Of a DNA stretch of 64,000 nucleotides, positions 16,572 to 24,226 are shown piece by piece. The notes beneath the pieces were generated by a model, which was not told the origin of the DNA, did not search any database, and worked only from the letters and a program-made list of their open reading frames with translations. The DNA is taken from the NCBI RefSeq assembly GCF_023715155.1, contig NZ_JAMBNQ010000009.1, positions 1 through 64,000 of the forward strand. Direction: 5' to 3'. The DNA is from Neobacillus mesonae. GTDB taxonomy: Bacteria > Bacillota > Bacilli > Bacillales > Cytobacillaceae. How positions within the stretch are numbered: the stretch's first letter is position 1; every line of letters starts with the position of its first letter. The position numbers and the translations under genes were made by a program.

Positions 16572-17933
16572 ATGGATGAAAAGGTAAGGCAGCTGGAACA
16601 ACTGAATGCTGAATTGGAAACGATTTTTGAATATTCCTTTGAGGGAATATTGCTGACAGATGCGGATGGGACAATTATCAATGTGAATAATGTCAGTGCA
16701 TCCTTTATGGGACTTCCGAAAGAGGAGGTCATTGGGCAAAATGTCCGTGACTTGGAGAAAAGAGGTATTTTCTCGCCTTCAGCAGCAGAGAGAGTGATTG
16801 AAGAGGGAAACCCTGTTGAACTTGTTCAAAAACTATTAGGGGGACGATACCTTTATGTAAGGTCGAAACCTATCTTTGATGAAAATGGCAAAATCAAACG
16901 GGTTATTTCTTTTACCAGGGATTTATCAGAAATCATGCTGTTAAAAAAGCAAATTGAAGAAATGGAAGATGAGCTCAATAAATACCGGCTGGATTTTCCA
17001 CAGCAGATTCAAATGAAAGGGATTTATTCGAGAAGTGAAAAAATGAAGAAAACATTGAATCACGTACATAAGCTTGCGAGAGTTGACAGCGATGTATTGT
17101 TATTAGGCGAAACGGGAGCAGGGAAAACTGAGATTGCCAAAGTGATTCATCAGCTAAGCAGAAGGAAAGACAAACCTTTCCATATGATCAACTGTGCTGC
17201 ACTGCCAGAGTCATTAATTGAAATCGAATTATTTGGCTACAAGGGCGGCATGTTTACAGGAGGGGACCCTGGAGGTAAAAAAGGTTTATTTGAAACTGCG
17301 AATGGGGGGACAATCTTTCTAGATGAAATTGGCGAACTGCCGATTCACTTACAAGCAAAGCTCTTGCATGTGATCCAGGAAAGACAGCTGCGTCCAGTAG
17401 GAGGCACCGAACAACTGAAACTAGATGTCAGGATTATCACAGCAACAAACAGAAATTTAAGAGAAATGATTCAAGCTGGTTTATTTCGAGAAGACTTATA
17501 TCACCGCATTACTATTTTTCCAATTACCATCCCCGCTCTTCGAGAAAGAAAAGAGGACATTTTAGATTTAGCACATCAATTTCTACAGGGATTTAACAAA
17601 CTTTATCACAAACAGGTTTCATTATCACCAAAAGTGCTGGAAAGCTTTTTATCGTATTCCTGGGAGGGAAATGTACGGGAATTGAAGAATCTGATTGAGC
17701 GGCTTGTCGTGTTATCAGATTACAATGTTGTTCAGGAAAGTGACCTGCCAGAATATATCCAGGCTTCTTCAGATGTACCAGATCACTTAACACTGAAAGA
17801 GATCATTGATAAAGTAGAGAGTTCTATTATTCTAAAGGAATATGAAAGAGAGAAATCTTCCTATAAAGTGGCTGAAAAATTAGGAATCAGTCAAACTGCA
17901 GCAGCTAGAAAAATCAAAAAGTATTTAGGGTAA
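16572..17933 (+). CDS. Sigma-54-dependent activator, PAS-AAA+-Fis
   Basis: 453 residues from ATG 16572, chosen because AAGGTGG precedes it by 9 bases (an in-frame TTG at 16533 is less likely). Domains: short coiled N-terminus, PAS sensor (about 10-115), linker coil (about 120-145), AAA+ ATPase (about 150-375) with Walker A GETGAGKTE at 179-187 and Walker B GTIFLDEIG at 246-254, C-terminal Fis-type HTH (KVAEKLGISQTAAARKIKKY). The sigma-54 contact loop, normally GAFTGA, reads GMFTGG at 226-231: the Phe and Thr are kept but both Ala are replaced. It is first in the operon and directly downstream of a consensus -24/-12 promoter. It most likely senses a small ligand through the PAS domain and activates its own operon. 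Confidence 0.9.
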   Translation: MDEKVRQLEQLNAELETIFEYSFEGILLTDADGTIINVNNVSASFMGLPKEEVIGQNVRDLEKRGIFSPSAAERVIEEGNPVELVQKLLGGRYLYVRSKPIFDENGKIKRVISFTRDLSEIMLLKKQIEEMEDELNKYRLDFPQQIQMKGIYSRSEKMKKTLNHVHKLARVDSDVLLLGETGAGKTEIAKVIHQLSRRKDKPFHMINCAALPESLIEIELFGYKGGMFTGGDPGGKKGLFETANGGTIFLDEIGELPIHLQAKLLHVIQERQLRPVGGTEQLKLDVRIITATNRNLREMIQAGLFREDLYHRITIFPITIPALRERKEDILDLAHQFLQGFNKLYHKQVSLSPKVLESFLSYSWEGNVRELKNLIERLVVLSDYNVVQESDLPEYIQASSDVPDHLTLKEIIDKVESSIILKEYEREKSSYKVAEKLGISQTAAARKIKKYLG

Positions 17934-18005
17934 TTTTTTTACCAAAATAATTCAGATAATTGTAAATAATGGGAATTATAAAAATAGAACAAAGGTGGGA
18001 ATGCT

Positions 18006-19469
18006 GTGGGTTGGTATGCAAGCTATATTGTTATTTATTTTATTTTCATGTTCGCCATGGGCATTTACTATTTTTTCAAGGTTAAAACCTATAACGAATA
18101 CTTAATTGGGAGCTGGAGTGTAGGATTCTGGCCGATTGTCGGAACAATCGTGAGTACCTGGTGCGGTGCGGCGGTTTTTATTGGCTGGGTTGGAATGGGC
18201 TATACAGTGGGACTTTCAGGATTCTTTAAGTTCGCGCTGCCTGGGATCTTTTTTAGTATTTTACTTATCTTTTTATTTGCTGCTCCTTTAAGGAGACAAA
18301 AGCTTTATACATTGGCTGATTTGTTTGGTGAGAGATTCGGCGGAAAATCGGGAATCGTTCCTTCTATTTTATCGGCATTTATCTACTCTGTGCCAACACT
18401 GGCATTGCAAATTGTGGGGATGTCGACGGTTTTCAAAATGGCATTAGGAATTGAGATGGGGACGGGTATTTTTCTATCCTTTGCATTAATTTTGGCTTTT
18501 ACAATTCTAGGCGGACTTCCAGCGGCCATTGTAACGGATGCCATTCAATCTTTTATTCTATTAGCAGGAATTGTGATTTTATTTATTGCAGCTGTTCTTT
18601 ATGGAGATGGATTTGGAAATATTATCGCCAAAACACAAGCAGAGTTTTTATCACCAGTTGGCGCGGATGGTTTAAATGAAGTGCTGTTATTTGCCTTATC
18701 AGTCGGTCCGTTCTATCTTGTTTGGCAGTCTACCTGGCAGCGGATTTTTGCCTCGGAAAGTGAAAAGGTTGCAAAGAAGGCGGGGATTACCGGCTTTGCT
18801 ATTTCCGGCGCGATTTCTATTCTGCCTTTCAGCATCGGAGTGATTGCCCGGCAATTTGCCCCTGCGGATATGAAGCCTGATTTGCTATTTTCCTATGTGA
18901 CGGTTGAACTTCTTCCTCCCGTTGTGGGTGGATTAGTATTGGTTGGTCTTCTGGCAGCCTTGATGACCGGAGCAGATTCTTTTATTTTACAAGGAAGTTC
19001 CAACCTGACAAGGGATATCTATTATCGAATCATTAATCCGAAAGCAACTGAAAAACAATTAATGACTTCGGCCCGGTGGACGGTTGTGATTATTTCTGTC
19101 CTAGGACTATTGGTGGCTTATGCATTGACCGACATCGTCACCTTGTATCAATGGGCATTGCGATTATCCGCAACTGTTATGATCTTCCCATTTCTAGCGA
19201 TCATGTTCTGGAAGAGAGTGACCAAAGCGGGCGTTGTCTGGAGTATGGTCCTTTCAGCAGCAGCAACCCTCGCCTGGCCGTTTATGGGAATTAGCCTCGA
19301 CCATACGGTATTTGGCTTTCTTGTCTCGATTATAAGTTTAATAGTTATTAGTCTGCTGACCAAACATGATCAGAGTGAACAGGTAAGGGCCGTTTATTGG
19401 GAAGATTTAGATTCAGCTAATCTGGATATGGAACAAACGATTGATGATGAAAAAAGTATTACTCTATAA
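18006..19469 (+). CDS. Sodium:solute symporter (SSS family)
   Basis: 487 residues with about 13 membrane segments. The start pattern MGIYYFFKVKTYNEYLIGSWSVGFWPI, then GTIVSTWCGAAVFIGWVGMGY, and later TGADSFILQGSSNLTRDIYYR near residue 323 are the SSS marks (TM1 loop, sodium-site region and the S-N-x-x-x-x-D-x-Y motif). It imports a solute with sodium; next to an N-carbamoyl hydrolase and an amidohydrolase the cargo is likely a hydantoin, ureide or amide. Start GTG 18006 with AAAGGTGGGA ahead. It follows the activator by 72 bases without a terminator, so it belongs to the sigma-54 operon. Confidence 0.88.
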   Translation: MGWYASYIVIYFIFMFAMGIYYFFKVKTYNEYLIGSWSVGFWPIVGTIVSTWCGAAVFIGWVGMGYTVGLSGFFKFALPGIFFSILLIFLFAAPLRRQKLYTLADLFGERFGGKSGIVPSILSAFIYSVPTLALQIVGMSTVFKMALGIEMGTGIFLSFALILAFTILGGLPAAIVTDAIQSFILLAGIVILFIAAVLYGDGFGNIIAKTQAEFLSPVGADGLNEVLLFALSVGPFYLVWQSTWQRIFASESEKVAKKAGITGFAISGAISILPFSIGVIARQFAPADMKPDLLFSYVTVELLPPVVGGLVLVGLLAALMTGADSFILQGSSNLTRDIYYRIINPKATEKQLMTSARWTVVIISVLGLLVAYALTDIVTLYQWALRLSATVMIFPFLAIMFWKRVTKAGVVWSMVLSAAATLAWPFMGISLDHTVFGFLVSIISLIVISLLTKHDQSEQVRAVYWEDLDSANLDMEQTIDDEKSITL

Positions 19470-19503
19470 AAAATTGGAACGTGCACACAAAGGGGGGCTT
19501 TAG

Positions 19504-20754
19504 GTGATACAAATGGAGGGTCAGTCCCATATTCAGATAAGTCGATTAAAGACCCGCATGGAAAAAATGGCACAGATAGGGGCAACAGTAAGAGGCGGCG
19601 TGTCCAGATTAGCCCTTACCGACCAAGAAAAAGAGGCGCGTACCTTATTTATTCAATGGTTAAAGGAATCAAACTTGGAAGTTAGAGTGGATGACTTTGG
19701 AAATATTTACGGAAGGCTTGAAGGGAAAGACCCTTCCGCTTCCCCTGTTATGACGGGCTCCCATTTAGATACGGTTCCAAAAGGCGGAAAGTTTGACGGA
19801 ACCTTAGGTGTATTGGCTGCTTTAGAGGCCATTGAAACAATAAAGGAAAGCGGCATTAAGCCTGTCCGGCCGGTAGAAATTGTTTCTTTTACGAATGAGG
19901 AAGGGGCCCGCTTTGCACCACAAATGCTGGGGAGCGGGGCCATTACTGGAAAATTTTCAAAAGAATATGTCTACCATAGGACTGACCAGCATGGAATCAC
20001 CTTTCAATCTGAATTGGAAAGAATTGGTTACCTTGGGGAGGAGAAAAACCGTCCGGGGAAAATCGCCTCGTTTATTGAATTGCACATTGAACAAGGTCCG
20101 ATACTGGAAAAAGAGAACATTTCGGTTGGGATTGTTGAGGGAATTGCCGGGTTTACCTGGCTGGAGGTAACCTTATCCGGTCAGTCTGATCACTCTGGAT
20201 CAACTCCGATGACTATGAGAAAAGATTCCCTTGTTGCTGCATCTGCCATCATTCAAGAAATCTATAATTGGGCTATGGCGAAACAGGATGGTACAGTCGC
20301 AACCGTGGGGAAAGTCCGCACCGTCCCCGGAATTATCAATGCCATTCCAGGAGAAACGGCTTTCTCAATTGATATCCGCAACCCCAATCCGGTGCAATTA
20401 ACGGCATGTGTAGAGGAAGTAAAAGAAATAATCATCCGTATTTCAAACGAAAATCATATTGATTACAAGATGGATAAGATCGGGTCAAACGAACCTGTTC
20501 ACTTTTCACCATACCTCATTGATACTTTGGAGAAGGTCTGTAAGGAAATCCAGCAGCCATATAAAAAGATGATCAGCGGTGCAGGCCACGATTCCATGTA
20601 TATAAATCAGGTGACGGATACAGTGATGATTTTTGTACCAAGCAAAGATGGAAAAAGCCATTGTGAAGAGGAGCATACGTCTTGGGATGACATTGAAAAA
20701 GGAGTAAACATCCTTTATCAGGCTCTATGTAGACTTGTAACAAGTAATGACTAG
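19504..20754 (+). CDS. M20-family N-carbamoyl-L-amino-acid hydrolase / allantoate amidohydrolase type
   Basis: 416 residues. Dinuclear-metal M20 peptidase fold of the HyuC/AmaB/AllC group: GSHLDTVPKGGKFDG (metal His/Asp), FTNEEGARFAP (catalytic Glu-Glu), ELHIEQGP, the dimerisation-domain motif GQSDHSGSTPM, and GAGHDSMYI with HCEEEHT as the last metal ligand region. It hydrolyses N-carbamoyl amino acids, ureidoglycolate-type compounds or similar amides, releasing carbon dioxide and ammonia. GTG 19504 follows GGGGGG by 7 bases. Within the sigma-54 operon it is the likely second hydrolytic step after ring opening. Confidence 0.87.
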   Translation: MIQMEGQSHIQISRLKTRMEKMAQIGATVRGGVSRLALTDQEKEARTLFIQWLKESNLEVRVDDFGNIYGRLEGKDPSASPVMTGSHLDTVPKGGKFDGTLGVLAALEAIETIKESGIKPVRPVEIVSFTNEEGARFAPQMLGSGAITGKFSKEYVYHRTDQHGITFQSELERIGYLGEEKNRPGKIASFIELHIEQGPILEKENISVGIVEGIAGFTWLEVTLSGQSDHSGSTPMTMRKDSLVAASAIIQEIYNWAMAKQDGTVATVGKVRTVPGIINAIPGETAFSIDIRNPNPVQLTACVEEVKEIIIRISNENHIDYKMDKIGSNEPVHFSPYLIDTLEKVCKEIQQPYKKMISGAGHDSMYINQVTDTVMIFVPSKDGKSHCEEEHTSWDDIEKGVNILYQALCRLVTSND

Positions 20755-20795
20755 AAGTCTGGTAAAAATTGAATGAAATAAGGGGTGAATGCTAA

Positions 20796-22466
20796 ATGGT
20801 GAAAGCAGATCTTTTAATTGTAAATGCAAATATCATGACGCTTGATAAATATAATACGGTGGCAAAATCAGCGGCGGTAAAGGACGGACATATCATAGGC
20901 ATTTGGCAGGATGCCAAGCCGCCAAGGGATGATGTAGATTATTCCCTTGACCAGCATATTTTAGATTTAAAAGGAAAAACGATCATCCCAGGATTTATCG
21001 ATACCCATAATCACCTGTTGATGTACTCGCTGTTCCGCAAACAGGCAAACTGTTCCACCCCGCCAAATAAATCGATAGCGGATATTCTTGATAGAATCAA
21101 AAAGCAGGCAAATGAGACCCCGGAGGGAAAGTGGGTGCTTGGCTGGGGATATGATAATACCTTATTGGAAGAAAAACGTCATCCGACAAGAAGAGAGTTG
21201 GATGCAGCAGTGCCTGACAAACCTGTGCTCATTCGTCATATCTCCGCTCATTTTGCGGTTGCCAATTCAGCAGCGTTAAGGATTGCCGGCGTCGATGAAC
21301 AGACTCCAGATCCGCAGGGAGGACATTTGGGCCGAGATGAAAATGGGCGGTTAGATGGTGTATTGCATGAGCTGCCGGCTTTAGACCTAGTGCAAGCAGC
21401 CATTCCTCCCCTTACTGCGGAAGAAATTGCTGCCTGCATTGGAGAGGGTTCACAAGACTATTTGGCTCAAGGGATTACCACAAATTCAGATGCGGGAGTC
21501 GGTTTGGATTATGGGGCTGTAGAATTAGATGCTCATTTATTAGCCTTAAAAAAGGGCTTAAATCCTTTGAACATGCGTTTGATGGTGCTGCATTTCTTGT
21601 TAAATGAAAACGGCCCCTTTAAAGATTATTCTGCAGAAGAGCTTAACCATGAAATTCAGCGGCGATCCCTTAATAGGGCGCGGCTGGACAGTGCGAAACT
21701 GTTTCAAGACGGTTCGATTCAAGGACTGACAGGGGCGCTGCGAGATCCATACCATTGTGCACCGGAAATAATCGGTGAGCTGCTGCATGACCAGGATTCC
21801 TTTAATGAGGAAATTCTTAACCTTCATAATAGGGGATTCCGCGTCACCATTCACGGGAACGGGGATCGTGCTATTGGCTCCATCATTGAGGCCTACGCCC
21901 ATGCATTGGAAGCCAGTCCGCGCTCAAATCACCGCCACCGGATTGAACATGTGCAAACAGCAACGAATGAAGATTTGGATCGAATGAGCGAGCTCGGAAT
22001 TGCTGCCTCCTTCTTTATTAACCATGTGTATTATTGGGGAGACCGGCACCGCCGATTATTCTTAGGGCCTGAAAGAGCGGAACGAATCAATCCATTACGG
22101 GATGCTCAGAAAAGAAATATCCTGTTTACGCTTCATTCTGATTGCCCAATTACACCAATCTCTCCTTTGTTCTCTGTATGGGCAGCTGTCAATCGAGTAA
22201 CAAGAGAAGGTATGGTCTTAGGAGAAGATCAAAGAATTAATGTGATCGATGCCTTAAAGACGATGACTATTGATGGGGCACGCTTAAACTTTGAAGAAAA
22301 TGAAAGAGGTACCATTGAGATAGGCAAAAAAGCAGACTTTGCCATTCTCGAAAGTGACCCAACAGCAGTTGATCCAATGGAAATTAAAGATATACCTGTT
22401 TTAGCAACACTCATTAATGGCGAAATAAAATACATGGCACCGAATCAATCACTGATCTCGGTATAA
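20796..22466 (+). CDS. Amidohydrolase of the YtcJ / amidohydrolase-3 family
   Basis: 556 residues. Metal-dependent hydrolase: PGFIDTHNHLL (HxH) near residue 66, FQDGSIQG (family-specific), HGNGDRAI, RIEHVQT and HSDCPITP give the remaining His/Asp ligands of the TIM barrel. The YtcJ group cleaves amide or cyclic amide bonds. The order symporter, carbamoyl-hydrolase, amidohydrolase suggests import, ring opening and decarbamoylation of one compound. It is the last gene of the sigma-54 operon and is followed by an imperfect terminator (22470-22516). Confidence 0.83.
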   Translation: MVKADLLIVNANIMTLDKYNTVAKSAAVKDGHIIGIWQDAKPPRDDVDYSLDQHILDLKGKTIIPGFIDTHNHLLMYSLFRKQANCSTPPNKSIADILDRIKKQANETPEGKWVLGWGYDNTLLEEKRHPTRRELDAAVPDKPVLIRHISAHFAVANSAALRIAGVDEQTPDPQGGHLGRDENGRLDGVLHELPALDLVQAAIPPLTAEEIAACIGEGSQDYLAQGITTNSDAGVGLDYGAVELDAHLLALKKGLNPLNMRLMVLHFLLNENGPFKDYSAEELNHEIQRRSLNRARLDSAKLFQDGSIQGLTGALRDPYHCAPEIIGELLHDQDSFNEEILNLHNRGFRVTIHGNGDRAIGSIIEAYAHALEASPRSNHRHRIEHVQTATNEDLDRMSELGIAASFFINHVYYWGDRHRRLFLGPERAERINPLRDAQKRNILFTLHSDCPITPISPLFSVWAAVNRVTREGMVLGEDQRINVIDALKTMTIDGARLNFEENERGTIEIGKKADFAILESDPTAVDPMEIKDIPVLATLINGEIKYMAPNQSLISV

Positions 22467-22469
22467 AAG

Positions 22470-22516
22470 AAAAAGGTCAGTCCTGTTGTTTTTGGCAGCG
22501 GGATTGGCCTTTTCTA
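22470..22516 (+). terminator. Terminator of the sigma-54 operon
   Basis: AAAAAGGTCAGTCCTG pairs imperfectly with CGGGATTGGCCTTTT (G.T pairs) and runs into TTTTCT directly after the amidohydrolase stop. Confidence 0.6.
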
Positions 22517-23110
22517 TTTCTTAAATTAGCACTATTAAAAACAAAACCATTTAAGGAAAAAGAGAAACAATCTTAAAAGGCACTTTTAAAGACTAACTAT
22601 GAAATGGAATTATAAGTGATTATCAGGAAAGAACCACGTAAAGAAAGGGTAAAACTTCTTTAAAAGGTGTTCTTAAAAACCATTAATATAAAGGTGATAC
22701 CTGTCTTTAATAAGCATGTCTTAGGCAAAGATTACATTTATTTGAAAATTATTAAAAATTAAAATAACAAAAATAAAAAAATAAGAATTTAAAACTGTTA
22801 CCATGCTTTTTCCCCTATTCTTTTAAGTAAGGATTTGGTTAATTAGTACAAATTATTTTCCTAATGAAGAAGACCTCAATCAACCCCATTTATCTTTCAA
22901 TCTTCAAATTAAGCATTTTGAGGTTCGTGTTTTCCGAAACTATTAAGTAAAGAAGATAGCTGGCTATTTCGCATACTCAGGAGCAAAGGCTATTTCTTAT
23001 ATTTACTAAAGCGCTTACAAGTGAGAGAGGAGAGATGTCAATACATATCCATTCTTGTGAAGCTTTAACTAAAATAAATCTGTATCTATTAGAAAAGGGG
23101 TTGAATTTTT
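22517..23110 (+). promoter_or_regulatory. Long AT-rich leader of the TAXI-TRAP operon, with cre-like site
   Basis: Nearly 600 bases without a gene. CTAAAGCGCTTACA at 23006-23019 matches 12 of 14 positions of the cre consensus, so catabolite repression of the downstream operon is likely. ACCTCAA (22873) and TTGAGGT (22918) form a wide inverted repeat. No convincing -35/-10 pair stands out, so the promoter is not placed. Confidence 0.45.
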
Positions 23111-24145
23111 ATGAAAAAGGCAAAAAGTATGGTCCTTATTTTTCTTATGCTGCTGCTGATAGCAGCTGGCTGTTCGAAAGGCCCGTCTGGCAGTAGTAAG
23201 GCATCTTCGAATTCTAATTCAAATGCGCTTAGAATGGCTACATTAAGTCAAGGCGGTGCGTGGTATGTTTACGGTGCAACGATTTCTGAACTTCTAAATA
23301 AAAAAGTGAAGGATATTGAGAGAGTGGACGTCCTTCCATACGCCGGCGGTTTAGGAAATGTACAGATTCTTGATAAGGGTGAAGCTGAACTGGCATTAAC
23401 CTTTTCTTTGAATAATCGCTGGGCCGTTGACGGCACTTTTGGATATAAAAAGAAATATAGCAATTTAAGAGTTTTAGCCGGTGGTTTTGATGAGTATTAT
23501 GTCGGTATTATCATGACAAATAAGTTTATGGATAAATACGGAATTACCTCTATTGCTGATATTAAAGAGAAAAAAGTCCCTGTAAAACTGCTTACTCTAA
23601 ATAAAGGAAGCCAAGGTGAATACGCTGCTATTCAAGTATTAGAAGCATATGGCTTGGATTATGATAGGATCAAGTCTTTTGGAGGGTCTGTTGAGCATAC
23701 AACATTTGATGTAGTGAAATCTTCTATCCAGGATGGGAAGGCAGATATGTTTATTCAAGTTATGACAAAAGGGCATCCGACATTTACAGAAATTGCTTTG
23801 CAGACACCTGTAACTTTTATCCCGGTAGAGGATGAATACTTGGATAAATTAAAGAAATTTGGGTATTCAAAGGCTATTCTGCCTCCAAAAGTCTTTCATG
23901 GACAGGACAAAGAGGTCCAAGCACTCGGTTTGACTACTACTCTTGTAACAACCACAGACCTATCCGACAAAATGGCATACGAAATTACGAAAGCCATAGC
24001 TGAAAACAAAGAGACATTGGTAAAAGGCCATCAAAGCCTTAGTGTATATGATCCAGAAAAAGGAATAACAGCCGATGCTACTGGAGGTATTCCGCTTCAT
24101 CCAGGTGCTGAAAAATATTATAAAGAAAAAGGCTGGATTAAGTAA
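23111..24145 (+). CDS. TAXI-family TRAP transporter solute receptor, lipoprotein
   Basis: 344 residues. Signal peptide with lipobox IAAGC (Cys21), a Ser-rich linker, then the TAXI pattern LRMATLSQGGAWYVYGATISELL near 39-61 and a two-lobed binding protein. It captures an organic acid for the fused permease at 25950-27812. It is separated from that permease by a ThDP enzyme gene, an uncommon placement. A strong hairpin directly after the gene (24161-24192) probably raises receptor level relative to the rest. The neighbouring UbiX/UbiD and hydroxylase genes suggest an aromatic or furan carboxylate. Confidence 0.9.
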   Translation: MKKAKSMVLIFLMLLLIAAGCSKGPSGSSKASSNSNSNALRMATLSQGGAWYVYGATISELLNKKVKDIERVDVLPYAGGLGNVQILDKGEAELALTFSLNNRWAVDGTFGYKKKYSNLRVLAGGFDEYYVGIIMTNKFMDKYGITSIADIKEKKVPVKLLTLNKGSQGEYAAIQVLEAYGLDYDRIKSFGGSVEHTTFDVVKSSIQDGKADMFIQVMTKGHPTFTEIALQTPVTFIPVEDEYLDKLKKFGYSKAILPPKVFHGQDKEVQALGLTTTLVTTTDLSDKMAYEITKAIAENKETLVKGHQSLSVYDPEKGITADATGGIPLHPGAEKYYKEKGWIK

Positions 24146-24160
24146 ATATTACTCATTCAA

Positions 24161-24192
24161 TAGGCTCTATTTGGTTAAACCAAGAGAGCCTA
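24161..24192 (+). terminator. Hairpin between the TAXI receptor and the ThDP enzyme
   Basis: TAGGCTCT (24161-24168) pairs with AGAGCCTA (24185-24192), and an inner TTGGT/ACCAA extends the stem. The weak following T tract (ATTATTT) suggests partial termination. Confidence 0.7.
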
Positions 24193-24226
24193 ATTATTTC
24201 ACAAAAGGGAGAGGAGTACTTTAAAA

